This document shows, in pieces, positions 1 to 7,327 of a stretch of 13,310 bases of DNA. The notes under the pieces are model-generated. The model saw only the letters and a program-made list of their open reading frames with translations, was not told the DNA's origin and ran no database searches. Made by a program: the position numbers and the translations under genes. The first letter of the stretch is position 1. The number at the start of each line of letters is the position of its first letter. This stretch comes from Ferrimicrobium sp. (GTDB lineage Bacteria; Actinomycetota; Acidimicrobiia; Acidimicrobiales; Acidimicrobiaceae), in assembly GCA_027365375.1 (NCBI GenBank), contig DAHXNM010000106.1:1-13310 (forward strand). Reading direction: 5' to 3'.

Positions 1-734
1 AGTTGCTGGTTACGCTCCCGAGCTATCGCCCACCGCTTACCCAGGTACAGCCCGGTGTGACAGTTCTAGTCTTGGTGACCTCTGATAGGGGGTTGTGCGG
101 TGGATACAATAGTTCAGTAATCAGGGCTTATGAGGAGCAGGTTCGTCAGAGCGAGGGACCGATCGAGATTATTGGTATTGGTCATAGAATAGAGAATTAC
201 CTGCATTTTCGAGGTATATCGAGCAGCGTTCAGATAAATGGGGTCACCCATCTGCCCACTCTTGACCAGGCTTATGCGATCATGGGATCCGTTATGCAGC
301 GTGTTGACGCTGGTGAGGTTGCTCGAGTGGTGGTTGTCTCGAACCGTTTCTATTCGCTCGGTGTCCAACGGCTTGAGGAGACTACCCTCGTTCCTGTTGA
401 CCCAAGTTCAGTGGTCGATGACACATCGGAGACGGTCGCTCACTTCGATTTCGAGGCCGAGCCTTCGCTCGAGGGCGTTATCGATACTGCGCTACACCAG
501 CTGGTAGTGGCCGAGTTTTTTGGACTGTTGCTCGAGGCCTCCGCGGCCGAACATGCAGCGAGGCAGCGTGCTATGAAGAGCGCGACGGATAATGCAACCG
601 AGTTGGTTCGGAATCTGACCAGGGCGATGAACCGCGTCCGCCAAGACGCCATTACCACGGAGATTACTGAAATAGTTGGTGGCGCTGAGGCACTCGCACA
701 GGGTAGCCATGCCATGAGTGGAGATGAGAGGTAA
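1..734 (+). CDS. atpG: ATP synthase F1 gamma subunit, 5' truncated by the window edge
   Basis: Gamma is the central rotor shaft of F1 and couples proton flow through Fo to catalysis in the alpha3beta3 head. About 243 residues are present. The family usually has 290-310, so some 50-60 N-terminal residues (the first shaft helix) lie upstream; the reading frame is open to the window edge at base 3 and the true start is not visible. Two family landmarks are clear. TSDRGLCGGYNSS near residue 27 of the visible part is the conserved Rossmann-like core motif. The C-terminal helix carries RQDAITTEITEIVGGAEAL, the standard gamma C-terminal signature that runs up inside the beta hexamer. The stop is followed after two bases by the atpD start, and the AGAGG at 727-731 that serves atpD lies inside the last gamma codons, so the genes are co-transcribed and probably translationally coupled. 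Identity is secure. Confidence 0.97.
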   Translation, partial: LLVTLPSYRPPLTQVQPGVTVLVLVTSDRGLCGGYNSSVIRAYEEQVRQSEGPIEIIGIGHRIENYLHFRGISSSVQINGVTHLPTLDQAYAIMGSVMQRVDAGEVARVVVVSNRFYSLGVQRLEETTLVPVDPSSVVDDTSETVAHFDFEAEPSLEGVIDTALHQLVVAEFFGLLLEASAAEHAARQRAMKSATDNATELVRNLTRAMNRVRQDAITTEITEIVGGAEALAQGSHAMSGDER

Positions 735-736
735 CA

Positions 737-2185
737 ATGGAGACTGAAGAGAAGCCGACTGAGGAGAACCTAACACAGGCGAAGGCTCTCGGCCGAGTCG
801 TGTCTATCGCTGGACCGGTGGTGGATGTCGAGTTCCCTCCTGAGTCAATCCCTGAGGTAAACATGGCCGTCTCGATGGAGGCAGAGATCGATGGCAATAC
901 AGTCATCATCATGGCTGAAGTCGCTAGTCAATTGGGTGACGGTCGCGTTCGCTGTATCTGTCTTCGACCAACCGATGGGTTGCGTCGGGGGGCTGCGGTT
1001 ACGGACTTAGGCCATGGGATTAAGGTTCCAGTTGGATCTGGTGTTCTTGGCCACGTCTTCAACGTCATTGGAGAGCCGTTGAACGCGGGGGAGCTTACCG
1101 ACATCGATGACCTCTGGGAGATTCATCGTGATCCACCACCCTTCGATGATCTAGAACCTAAGGCACAGATGTTCGAGACCGGTATCAAGGTCATTGATCT
1201 GCTTGAGCCCTATGTCCAGGGTGGTAAGGTTGGGCTCTTCGGTGGTGCCGGAGTCGGTAAGACGGTCCTGATCATGGAGATGATCAACCGAGTTGCACAG
1301 CAACACGGTGGCGTCTCTGTTTTCGCTGGCGTAGGCGAGCGCACTCGTGAAGGCACCGACCTCCTTCTAGAGATGGAGGAGTCGGGAGTGATCGAGAAGG
1401 CAGCTCTCGTCTATGGTCAAATGGATGAGCCTCCTGGTGTTCGCCTTCGTGTGGCCCTATCGGCCCTTACGATGGCTGAGTACTTCCGTGACGTAAAAGA
1501 TCAGGACGTACTTCTTTTTATCGATAATATCTTTAGATTTGTCCAGGCTGGTTCGGAGGTGTCCGCGCTTTTAGGCCGTCTGCCTTCGGCCGTGGGCTAC
1601 CAGCCAACGCTCGCCGACGAGATGGGTGCTCTGCAGGAGCGGATCACATCGACGAAACGGCGTTCGATCACCTCGCTGCAGGCCGTCTATGTGCCAGCTG
1701 ACGACTATACCGATCCTGCGCCGTTTACGACGTTCACCTTCTTGGATGCAACTACCGAGCTCTCTCGTCAGATTGCTTCGCTTGGTATATATCCAGCGGT
1801 CGACCCTCTGGCGTCGACGTCGAATATCCTCACGCCGCACATTGTTGGCGAACGTCACTATCAGGTAGCCCGTAGTGTTCAGCAGATCTTGCAGCGCTAC
1901 AAGGAGCTCCAGGATATCATCGCTATTCTGGGCCTCGATGAGCTCTCTGAAGAGGATAAGGTGACGGTGTCGCGTGCCCGACGCATTCAGCGGTTCCTAT
2001 CGCAGCCGTTCTTTGTCGCAGAGATCTTTACGGGTGCAAAGGGTAAGTACGTCCCGATCGCCGAGACCATCGAGTCATTCGAGGCAATCGTTCGTGGTGA
2101 CCTTGACGGTGTTCCTGAGCAGGCCTTTTTGAACTCTGGTGGCATCGAGGATGTACTCGCTCGCGCGAAAGAGATGGATGCATAG
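737..2185 (+). CDS. atpD: ATP synthase F1 beta subunit (catalytic)
   Basis: This is the catalytic subunit of the F1 head; it makes or hydrolyses ATP at the alpha/beta interface on the cytoplasmic face of the membrane. It has 482 residues, the normal family size with a slightly long N-terminus. The beta-barrel domain begins at about residue 18 (GRVVSIAGPVVDV). Walker A GGAGVGKT is at 169-176, the GERTREG catalytic loop at 200-206 (E201 is the general-base position), and Walker B LLFID at 259-263. The family signature PAVDPLASTS is at 353-362 and the DELSEEDK catch loop at 401-408. All catalytic residues are present. The ATG has AGAGG at 727-731, five bases upstream, and sits two bases after the atpG stop. 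The closest remembered resemblance is to mycobacterial beta (the REGTDL and STKRRSITS stretches), which supports an actinobacterial host. Confidence 0.98.
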   Translation: METEEKPTEENLTQAKALGRVVSIAGPVVDVEFPPESIPEVNMAVSMEAEIDGNTVIIMAEVASQLGDGRVRCICLRPTDGLRRGAAVTDLGHGIKVPVGSGVLGHVFNVIGEPLNAGELTDIDDLWEIHRDPPPFDDLEPKAQMFETGIKVIDLLEPYVQGGKVGLFGGAGVGKTVLIMEMINRVAQQHGGVSVFAGVGERTREGTDLLLEMEESGVIEKAALVYGQMDEPPGVRLRVALSALTMAEYFRDVKDQDVLLFIDNIFRFVQAGSEVSALLGRLPSAVGYQPTLADEMGALQERITSTKRRSITSLQAVYVPADDYTDPAPFTTFTFLDATTELSRQIASLGIYPAVDPLASTSNILTPHIVGERHYQVARSVQQILQRYKELQDIIAILGLDELSEEDKVTVSRARRIQRFLSQPFFVAEIFTGAKGKYVPIAETIESFEAIVRGDLDGVPEQAFLNSGGIEDVLARAKEMDA

Positions 2186-2577
2186 TGGCTGGGGAGACCT
2201 TCAATTTGGTAATCGCCAATCCTGAGTTAGTGCTGCTAGATGAGGAGGTCGAGAGCCTCACGCTTCGCTCCGCCCTTGGGGATGTCGCTTTTCTTGCTCA
2301 TCATGCTCCTTTTGTCGGCGAGGTTGAGGTCTGCCTTGCCACGGTGGCGAGAGCGCAGGGCGAATCGTTCCAGATCGTTATAGATGGTGGCTTGGTGCGT
2401 GCTGGCGGAAACCGCGTTGTTGTGTTAGCCAACGATGCTGAGCTTGCTAGCGATGTTGAGCAGGAGTCTTTGAGTCGACGTCGAGAGCGCTACGAAGAGC
2501 GAGTGGGTGAACTCGACGAATCGCTTGCAGAGACTGAGCGGCGTTCGTTGGAGCTCAGAGCGAGTCTGATCGACTAG
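2185..2577 (+). CDS. atpC: ATP synthase F1 epsilon subunit
   Basis: Epsilon binds gamma at the foot of the central stalk, helps join F1 to the c-ring and can inhibit ATP hydrolysis. It has 130 residues, typical for bacterial epsilon. The N-terminal beta-sandwich runs from about residue 5 to 85 and includes the family segment around AHHAPFVGEVE (residues 38-48), equivalent to the usual GHAP region. The C-terminal part, from about 88, is charged and helical (the two-helix hairpin). The start is GTG, sharing one base with the atpD TAG stop (TAGTG), so initiation is probably coupled to atpD termination; no strong independent Shine-Dalgarno is seen. Position as the last core atp gene is canonical. 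Confidence 0.95.
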   Translation: MAGETFNLVIANPELVLLDEEVESLTLRSALGDVAFLAHHAPFVGEVEVCLATVARAQGESFQIVIDGGLVRAGGNRVVVLANDAELASDVEQESLSRRRERYEERVGELDESLAETERRSLELRASLID

Positions 2578-3531
2578 GTGACCCCTCGGGTTCGTTGCTG
2601 TCTTGCGGTTACGTTCGATGAGGAGATCGAGTCAGAGCTCAATGTCCTGCGCAGGTTCTTGGGTTCAGGCGCCCTTGACTGGATTCCACCGCACGTTACC
2701 CTGATTCCGCCGGTTGACACTACACCAGCAGAGGCGTGGAACTTTGTGGGTCAAATCGCCGCGCTGAGTACCCGTGCTGAGCCGGTCAGCCTTGAGATGG
2801 CTGGGTTTGATACGTTTACGAATCGGCGGATCACTGGCCACCTCCCGGTTGTCTCTGGTGGAGCCGAGCTTGAGCAATGGCGTGATCAGCTGGGTCCAGT
2901 GCGTGATTCGCGCGCGTATGTGCCGCATGTGACGGTGGTGGAGAATATCGAAGCTGATGAGGCGTTGATGCTCCAGGAGCGTCTGTCTCGGTACAGGTTG
3001 GAGACGACAGCCAGCGAGGTAAGCCTTTTAGTTGCCGATGCACGCGGCAGGAGAAGAGGGTGGCGACCGTTTGTTAGGGCGCTCGTTGGCTATGGTGGGC
3101 GGCGGAGACGTTCTCACCGCTCTGTTGTAGTGATGCTCTCGCGCTCGAGTCCTGTTGCCCACAGGCGCGAATCCCAGTGCGTAAGTGCTTGGATGCTCGA
3201 CTCATCGGGCGAGCTGCTTGGGTGGGTAGAGGCGTTCGCAGCGCCAAGCGGAGTCTGGGTGTTCGACGATAGTGTGATCCTAGATCGTGACTTAGTTGGT
3301 TTCGGTTTTGAGGAGTTGGTGGTAGAGGAGTTGCTTGTCTACTTGCAATCCGCTACGGCAGTGGTTGCTCCCGCTTGGGTCAGTAGCCTCGATCCTCTTG
3401 GTGCAACGACGCTGAGCTCAGAGGGTGTTCGTCTGTTGGGTTTGCGTAGTTTTGATCTATCCATGATTGGCAGGAGAGCAGATGCTGCTCAGGCCATGAG
3501 ATGGAAGTTCCTGAGCTTTTCCACGCGGTGA
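2578..3531 (+). CDS. 2H phosphoesterase (2'-5' RNA ligase-like) with unassigned C-terminal half
   Basis: The N-terminal part (about residues 1-170) has the hallmark of the 2H phosphoesterase superfamily: two HxTx motifs, HVTL at 39-42 (within PPHVTLIPP) and HVTV at 117-120 (within PHVTVV), about 78 residues apart. Members act on 2',3'-cyclic or 2'-5' phosphodiester bonds of RNA or small nucleotides; the substrate here cannot be told. After an Arg-rich linker (about 157-181) comes a region (about 182-317) that I do not recognise. Its order, with strand-like VVVMLSRS and GVWVFDD and an ending GVRLLGLRSFD, vaguely recalls a GNAT fold, but no acetyl-CoA motif is visible. The GTG start abuts the atpC TAG with no spacer, so it is read as the last gene of the atp operon by coupled translation. 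The last 43 bases overlap the 3' end of glpX on the other strand. The family call is fairly sure; the role is unknown. Confidence 0.8.
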   Translation: MTPRVRCCLAVTFDEEIESELNVLRRFLGSGALDWIPPHVTLIPPVDTTPAEAWNFVGQIAALSTRAEPVSLEMAGFDTFTNRRITGHLPVVSGGAELEQWRDQLGPVRDSRAYVPHVTVVENIEADEALMLQERLSRYRLETTASEVSLLVADARGRRRGWRPFVRALVGYGGRRRRSHRSVVVMLSRSSPVAHRRESQCVSAWMLDSSGELLGWVEAFAAPSGVWVFDDSVILDRDLVGFGFEELVVEELLVYLQSATAVVAPAWVSSLDPLGATTLSSEGVRLLGLRSFDLSMIGRRADAAQAMRWKFLSFSTR

Positions 3532-4475
3532 ACGGCCTCGATTGTTCTCACAGTCTTGCTTCTTGAGCGCATGACGATCGAGTGGGTTATCGCCTCTCCG
3601 CGGCGAGTTCTGACACCACGGAGAAGTTCTGAGTTGGTGATACCAGTGGCGGCGAAAAAACAGTCTTGAGAGTTGACGAGATCCGAGGTATGCAGGATGG
3701 TGGTAAGGTCGTAGCCAGCATCTAGGGCTTTCTTGCGTTCTACGTCGTCACGCGGCCAGAGTCTAGCCTGGATGGCGCCGTCGATGCATTGTAAACCGGC
3801 TGCCGCGATGACCGCCTCGGGGCTACCCCCAACGCCTAGGAGCATATCCACATTCGAGGATGGTAGCGCAGTGAGGATTGCGGCTGCGACGTCACCATCT
3901 CCGATTAGAGAGATTCTTGCACCAGCCGCTCGAACCTCTTCGATGAGTTCCCCATGCCGCGGTCGATCGAGAATTGCCACCGTAATCTCTGAGGTCTGAC
4001 ACCGGCGCGCCTTCGCTAGTTCGATGATGTTCTCGCGTGGTGAGAGGTCGAGGGACACTACCCCGATCCCCTCGGGGCCGGTTGCGAGCTTGTCCATGTA
4101 GACGATCGGTCCAGGGAAAAACATCGAATCGCTACCAGCTACCGCGATAACGCTCATTGCACCGCCCCGTCCCATTGCGGTCGGAGTCGTGCCCTCAATC
4201 GGGTCGACGGCGATGTCGACCTTCGGACCTATGCCATCGCCTACGTGTTCGCCGTTGAAGAGCATGGGCGCATTGTCCTTTTCGCCCTCGCCGATGATGA
4301 CGGTGCCATCCATGGAGACCACATCAAGAACGCTACGCATCGCGTTCACAGCAGCCCCGTCGGCTGACTCTTTTTGTCCACGCCCAACCCACTGCGTCGA
4401 GGCGAGCGCCGCGGCCTCTGTGACGCGGACTAAGTCGAGGGCAAGGTTGCGATCGGGGGGCGAGTTGTCGAGCAT
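3489..4475 (-). CDS. glpX: fructose-1,6-bisphosphatase class II (GlpX type)
   Basis: The enzyme hydrolyses fructose-1,6-bisphosphate to fructose-6-phosphate in the cytoplasm, the committed gluconeogenic step; GlpX is the usual FBPase of actinobacteria. It has 328 residues, the normal size. Metal and active-site positions known from E. coli GlpX are conserved: D39 in ADGAAVNAM, E63 in IGEGEKDNAPML, D91 and E94 in DIAVDPIEGT, and E220 in GGSPEA. The alignment is close to mycobacterial GlpX (PDRNLAxxLVRVTEA near the N-terminus, THSIVMRSxSxTVRxIEAxHR near the C-terminus). The ATG shown matches the family N-terminus. No Shine-Dalgarno precedes it, and a TACCAT -10-like hexamer ends 7 bases before the ATG, so the mRNA may be leaderless. 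The gene is divergent from the mutase and overlaps the 2H-protein gene tail to tail by 43 bases. Confidence 0.95.
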   Translation of the reverse strand: MLDNSPPDRNLALDLVRVTEAAALASTQWVGRGQKESADGAAVNAMRSVLDVVSMDGTVIIGEGEKDNAPMLFNGEHVGDGIGPKVDIAVDPIEGTTPTAMGRGGAMSVIAVAGSDSMFFPGPIVYMDKLATGPEGIGVVSLDLSPRENIIELAKARRCQTSEITVAILDRPRHGELIEEVRAAGARISLIGDGDVAAAILTALPSSNVDMLLGVGGSPEAVIAAAGLQCIDGAIQARLWPRDDVERKKALDAGYDLTTILHTSDLVNSQDCFFAATGITNSELLRGVRTRRGEAITHSIVMRSRSKTVRTIEAVHRVEKLRNFHLMA

Positions 4476-4482
4476 GTACAGT

Positions 4483-4488
4483 ATGGTA
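4483..4488 (-). promoter_or_regulatory. candidate -10 element for glpX (leaderless)
   Basis: Reading the minus strand, TACCAT lies 7 bases before the glpX ATG, where transcription would start at or next to the A of the start codon. I see no clear -35 at 16-18 bases, so this rests on the -10 match, the spacing and the lack of a Shine-Dalgarno. Confidence 0.35.
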
Positions 4489-4521
4489 GTGGATGAGCAT
4501 CTGGGCTCGGTCAGCCCTGCT

Positions 4522-4543
4522 GTTTCTTGACGGTTTCTTGACG
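4522..4543 (+). repeat. perfect tandem 11-bp repeat GTTTCTTGACG x2 in the glpX/mutase promoter gap
   Basis: GTTTCTTGACG occurs twice head to tail (4522-4532 and 4533-4543) with no mismatch. The 11-base period is about one helical turn. Each copy contains TTGACG, a -35-like hexamer. The repeat could be a direct-repeat operator read from one face of the helix, or simply a duplicated -35 region. Confidence 0.8.
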
Positions 4544-4554
4544 TGGACTAGACT
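4527..4554 (+). promoter_or_regulatory. sigma70-type promoter of the mutase gene
   Basis: TTGACG (4527-4532), 16 bases, then TAGACT (4549-4554). The ATG at 4563 follows the -10 by 8 bases, so the predicted transcription start is at or within two bases of the start codon, and there is no Shine-Dalgarno. This is the best-formed promoter in the window. The -35 is the first copy of the 11-bp tandem repeat. Confidence 0.6.
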
Positions 4555-4562
4555 AGGGGTCT

Positions 4563-6221
4563 ATGACACGATTTGATGAGTGGGTTGCGAGCTATGATCG
4601 AGCCCCAAAGAGACAGGACCTTTTCGAGACGCTTTCTGGAATCGAGTTGGCTCCTGTCTACACCAGCCGAGGTGCTATTGGGTCTGTTTCGGAGCTTCCA
4701 GCCGAGGAGGAGCTTCCTGGGAGTTTCCCATACACCAGGGGAATTTATGCGAGCGGATATCGGACCAAGCTATGGACGATGAGGATGTTCGCTGGTTTTT
4801 CTTCAGCTGCCGAGACTAACGAGCGCTTTCGTGAGCTTCTGGAGGCCGGAGGAACTGGGCTGTCGGTAGCCTTCGACCTTCCGACGCTGATGGGACGAGA
4901 TTCGGATGATCCAAAATCGCTGGGCGAGGTAGGCAAATGCGGTGTCGCTATCGATACCTATGACGACATGGAGACTCTCTTTGAAGGCATCCGGCTAGGC
5001 GAGATTACCACCTCAATGACCATAAACTCACCGGCTGCCTTCATCCTTGCCTCCTTTGTGGCAGTTGCTGAGAAGAGCGGTGTGTCGAGGCGAGAATTAG
5101 GCGGCACCTTACAAAACGATATTTTGAAGGAGTATCAGGCACAAAAGGAGTACTACTTTCCTCCGCGCCCATCGATGCGTCTGGTACGCGATACTATGAC
5201 CTTCGCGGCGGCAGAGATGCCAAAGTGGCACCCACTTTCAGTCTCGGGATACCACATCCGCGAGGCAGGGTCGACGGCTGCTGAGGAGCTCGCCTTTACG
5301 ATCGCCAATGGTTTCGCCTATGTTGAGACAGGATTAGCCGCTGGGCTTGCGGTTGACGAATTCGCTCCTCAACTTTCATTCTTTTTCAATGCCCACATCG
5401 ATTTCTTTGAGGAGATTGCGAAGTATCGTGCTGCGCGTCGCATCTGGGCCCGTTGGATGCGCGATCACTACCACGCTCGAGACCCTCGGTCTTGGCTGCT
5501 TCGCTTTCACACCCAGACGGCGGGAGTGTCTTTGACCGCTCAACAGCCTGAGCTAAACATCGTTCGTACGGCTATCGAGGCTCTTGCAGGGACTCTTGGA
5601 GGAACCCAGAGCCTCCACACCAACTCAATGGACGAGGTCCTCTCATTGCCGACCCAAAGGGCCGCACGTATCGCACTGCGAACTCAGCAGATCATCGCTC
5701 ACGAGACTGGTGTTACTAACGTGGTTGATCCACTTGGCGGGTCGTATTTTGTCGAAGAGCTAACTCTTGAGATCGAGCGTCAAGCGGAGGAGATCTTTGC
5801 TGAGATTGCGGATTTGGGTGATGGTTCTATGCTTGAGGGTGCGCTGGTGGGTATCGATAACTTCTACCATGTGAATCGAATTGCGGACTCGGCCTATGAG
5901 CTCGAGAAGAAGATCTCAGCAGGCGATCGTGTTGTCGTGGGTGTCAATAACTTCATCCTTCAAGATGAGGATCCTATTGATACCCTGGTGATCGGCCCAG
6001 AGGTGGAGAGGCTTCAGGTGCAGCGACTCGAGGATGTTCGCCAAAGGCGTGATTCAGATCAGGTGGATCGTGCGCTTGCGGACCTGCAGGCAGATGCGCG
6101 GGACCCGGAGGTGAACCTGATGGAGCCTCTAATTCGAGCCTCAAAGGCACGGGCCTCGATCGGTGAAGTCATGGAAGCGCTCGCGGATGTGTTTGGATAT
6201 TACGAAGAGCCTGGGATCTGA
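4563..6221 (+). CDS. icmA: isobutyryl-CoA mutase-type large subunit (AdoCbl mutase family)
   Basis: This is an adenosylcobalamin-dependent acyl-CoA mutase, catalytic TIM-barrel part only (552 residues). The C-terminal B12-binding domain of fused methylmalonyl-CoA mutases (over 700 residues) is absent, so a separate small subunit must supply cobalamin. Family stretches are clear: LSVAFDLPTLMGRDSDDP (100-117), GTLQNDILKEY (181-191), SGYHIREAG (228-236), RFHTQTAG (314-321) and LGGTQSLHTN (345-354). Specificity residues: F76 in MFAGFS aligns with Tyr89 of Propionibacterium MCM, and Q194 in YQAQKEY with its Arg207. The spacing from 76 to Q184 (108) and on to Q194 (10) equals that of MCM 89/197/207 and of Streptomyces IcmA F80/Q198. 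Phe/Gln is the isobutyryl-CoA mutase pair, so isobutyryl-CoA/n-butyryl-CoA interconversion (valine or butyrate metabolism) is more likely than methylmalonyl-CoA. H231 matches catalytic His244 of MCM. No small subunit or chaperone gene is in the window. The gene appears leaderless. Confidence 0.85.
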   Translation: MTRFDEWVASYDRAPKRQDLFETLSGIELAPVYTSRGAIGSVSELPAEEELPGSFPYTRGIYASGYRTKLWTMRMFAGFSSAAETNERFRELLEAGGTGLSVAFDLPTLMGRDSDDPKSLGEVGKCGVAIDTYDDMETLFEGIRLGEITTSMTINSPAAFILASFVAVAEKSGVSRRELGGTLQNDILKEYQAQKEYYFPPRPSMRLVRDTMTFAAAEMPKWHPLSVSGYHIREAGSTAAEELAFTIANGFAYVETGLAAGLAVDEFAPQLSFFFNAHIDFFEEIAKYRAARRIWARWMRDHYHARDPRSWLLRFHTQTAGVSLTAQQPELNIVRTAIEALAGTLGGTQSLHTNSMDEVLSLPTQRAARIALRTQQIIAHETGVTNVVDPLGGSYFVEELTLEIERQAEEIFAEIADLGDGSMLEGALVGIDNFYHVNRIADSAYELEKKISAGDRVVVGVNNFILQDEDPIDTLVIGPEVERLQVQRLEDVRQRRDSDQVDRALADLQADARDPEVNLMEPLIRASKARASIGEVMEALADVFGYYEEPGI

Positions 6222-6685
6222 ACTTGATCGGCGAGGTGTGGCTAGCCGAGCTCGCCGGAATTCTAAAAACGAACTAACGGTTGCCGAAGTCCTGCCATGG
6301 TGGGGTTGATAGCGCTCCGGCAGCTGAACCTGGCGACATTCATCTCGCTCAGTCTGCTCTCTCATCGGGCAACGTTTTGGCTTGGACCGCGCCTTGAGCC
6401 CGGTCCAGCTTGTAGGCCTGACCGGGAGTGGTAGGTGTGGTGGTACTAAATTCGTTTGGAGTGGTGGTTATCGATCGAACTCACGCGTCGAGTCCCTCGG
6501 CTCTCGTGGTTGGTTAACTGAAAAGTCTGATTGAGGCGTGCACGGCTAGCGACAGACGGACAGACAAGGTTACACAGCTCCCAGACCCACTAGAGACGAA
6601 CTAATCGCGAGAAAGCGGAAAGCTCCAAAGCCCACATGAGTGCTTTGGAGCTTTCCGTTGTTTAACACGTTGACTTTTTGGCTGT
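6222..6685. other. 464-base gene-free gap between the mutase and tetR genes
   Basis: No convincing coding region on either strand. Immediately after the mutase stop is a small inverted repeat, CGGCGAG (6229-6235) with CTCGCCG (6251-6257), a possible weak terminator without a U-run. A second short inverted repeat, TGGACCG/CGGTCCA, is at 6383-6389/6401-6407. A GT-rich stretch spans about 6425-6470. The strong hairpin at 6616-6657 is listed separately. I see no tRNA cloverleaf or riboswitch consensus. A small RNA ending at the hairpin is possible but unsupported. Confidence 0.6.
6616..6657 (-). terminator. strong hairpin downstream of tetR, probably a bidirectional terminator
   Basis: A perfect 16-bp inverted repeat: CGGAAAGCTCCAAAGC (6616-6631) and its complement (6642-6657), with a 10-base loop. 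It begins 28 bases past the tetR stop, so it most likely ends the tetR transcript. The T-runs are poor on both sides (TTGTTTAAC on plus, CTTTCTCG on minus), so it could also stop readthrough from the left or stabilise a 3' end. Confidence 0.65.
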
Positions 6686-7264
6686 CTAAGCCTTTGGTAG
6701 AACGGTGTCAACTATTGCAAGGGCGCGGCGAGTCGCTGCCTTTGCATCGATCACCTTCTCTGAGACGTTTTGGGTCGAACTCAGCATGGTGAACAGGAGC
6801 ACCGCAGTGTTTTCAGGATCAGTCATCTTGAGCATCTTGAGCGGCTCGACGAGTGGGCGTGCCAATGCGAGATAGTACTCCTTTACCTTGGCGGCGATTT
6901 CAGGAGTGCGATCTCGGTTCTCAAGATTGCGGAGTACCTCATGGGCGAGCCTCGCGTCTGGCGCAACGACAACCTTCGCGAAGCCGGTGATCTGCTCACG
7001 TGGCTCACGATGGCGCTTCATTGCAGTGATGAGTTGCTCCTGATACCCTGGCAACACTTCCTCTGCGAGATCGAGCGCCAAGTGATTCTCCGAAGGGAAA
7101 TACAGGTAGACACTATTGCGTCTCAGTCCGGCTCGAGGACCTACGGCCTCGAAGTTTACCGACCTGATGGTTGGATTAAGCAACGACTCCTTGGCGGCAT
7201 CAAGAAGTGCCTGTCGTCGTTGTGCGTGATGTTCCTTAACTGTGGGGGCCATGATTTTGGGCAT
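6686..7264 (-). CDS. TetR-family transcriptional regulator
   Basis: A 192-residue cytoplasmic repressor-type protein, normal TetR length. The N-terminal DNA-binding three-helix domain spans about residues 14-65: AQRRQALLDAAKESLL (helix 1), then a helix-turn-helix at about 37-57, NFEAVGPRAGLRRNSVYLYFPSENHLALDL, written here as NFEAVGPRAGL and RRNSVYLYFPSENHLAL. The xxVYLYFPSExxL pattern is the family's recognition-helix end. The ligand domain (about 70-192) is helical and gives no clue to the inducer. The first ATG has no Shine-Dalgarno but TATACT 7 bases upstream, so the mRNA may be leaderless; a second in-frame ATG (residue 5) also lacks one. The gene is divergent from the LysM gene across 81 bases, which makes that gene, or tetR itself, a possible target. 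The target genes are unknown. Confidence 0.88.
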   Translation of the reverse strand: MPKIMAPTVKEHHAQRRQALLDAAKESLLNPTIRSVNFEAVGPRAGLRRNSVYLYFPSENHLALDLAEEVLPGYQEQLITAMKRHREPREQITGFAKVVVAPDARLAHEVLRNLENRDRTPEIAAKVKEYYLALARPLVEPLKMLKMTDPENTAVLLFTMLSSTQNVSEKVIDAKAATRRALAIVDTVLPKA

Positions 7265-7271
7265 TGATCAA
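7264..7271. promoter_or_regulatory. 8-bp palindrome TTGATCAA over the tetR start codon
   Basis: TTGATCAA overlaps the tetR initiation codon and abuts its -10. The longer string CATTGATCAA recurs at 7670-7679, over the lysM stop codon. It could be a half-operator for autoregulation, but it is short and may be chance. Confidence 0.2.
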
Positions 7272-7277
7272 AGTATA
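7272..7277 (-). promoter_or_regulatory. candidate -10 element for tetR (leaderless)
   Basis: On the minus strand TATACT (inside TATATACT) ends 7 bases before the tetR ATG. No good -35 is visible. The absence of any Shine-Dalgarno fits a leaderless start. Confidence 0.45.
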
Positions 7278-7327
7278 TAGCTGTTTTGCTTCTGCCTATC
7301 CGAATATCAAATTTCTATGTCTGAGGC

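Noticed and set aside
4476..4562. Cobalamin riboswitch upstream of the B12-dependent mutase
   Set aside because: Only 87 bases separate the genes, no B12-box sequence is seen, and the promoter places the transcript start at the ATG, leaving no leader.
6770..7267. 165-codon plus-strand open frame antisense to tetR
   Set aside because: It lies wholly opposite a clear TetR-family gene, and its protein has no family features.
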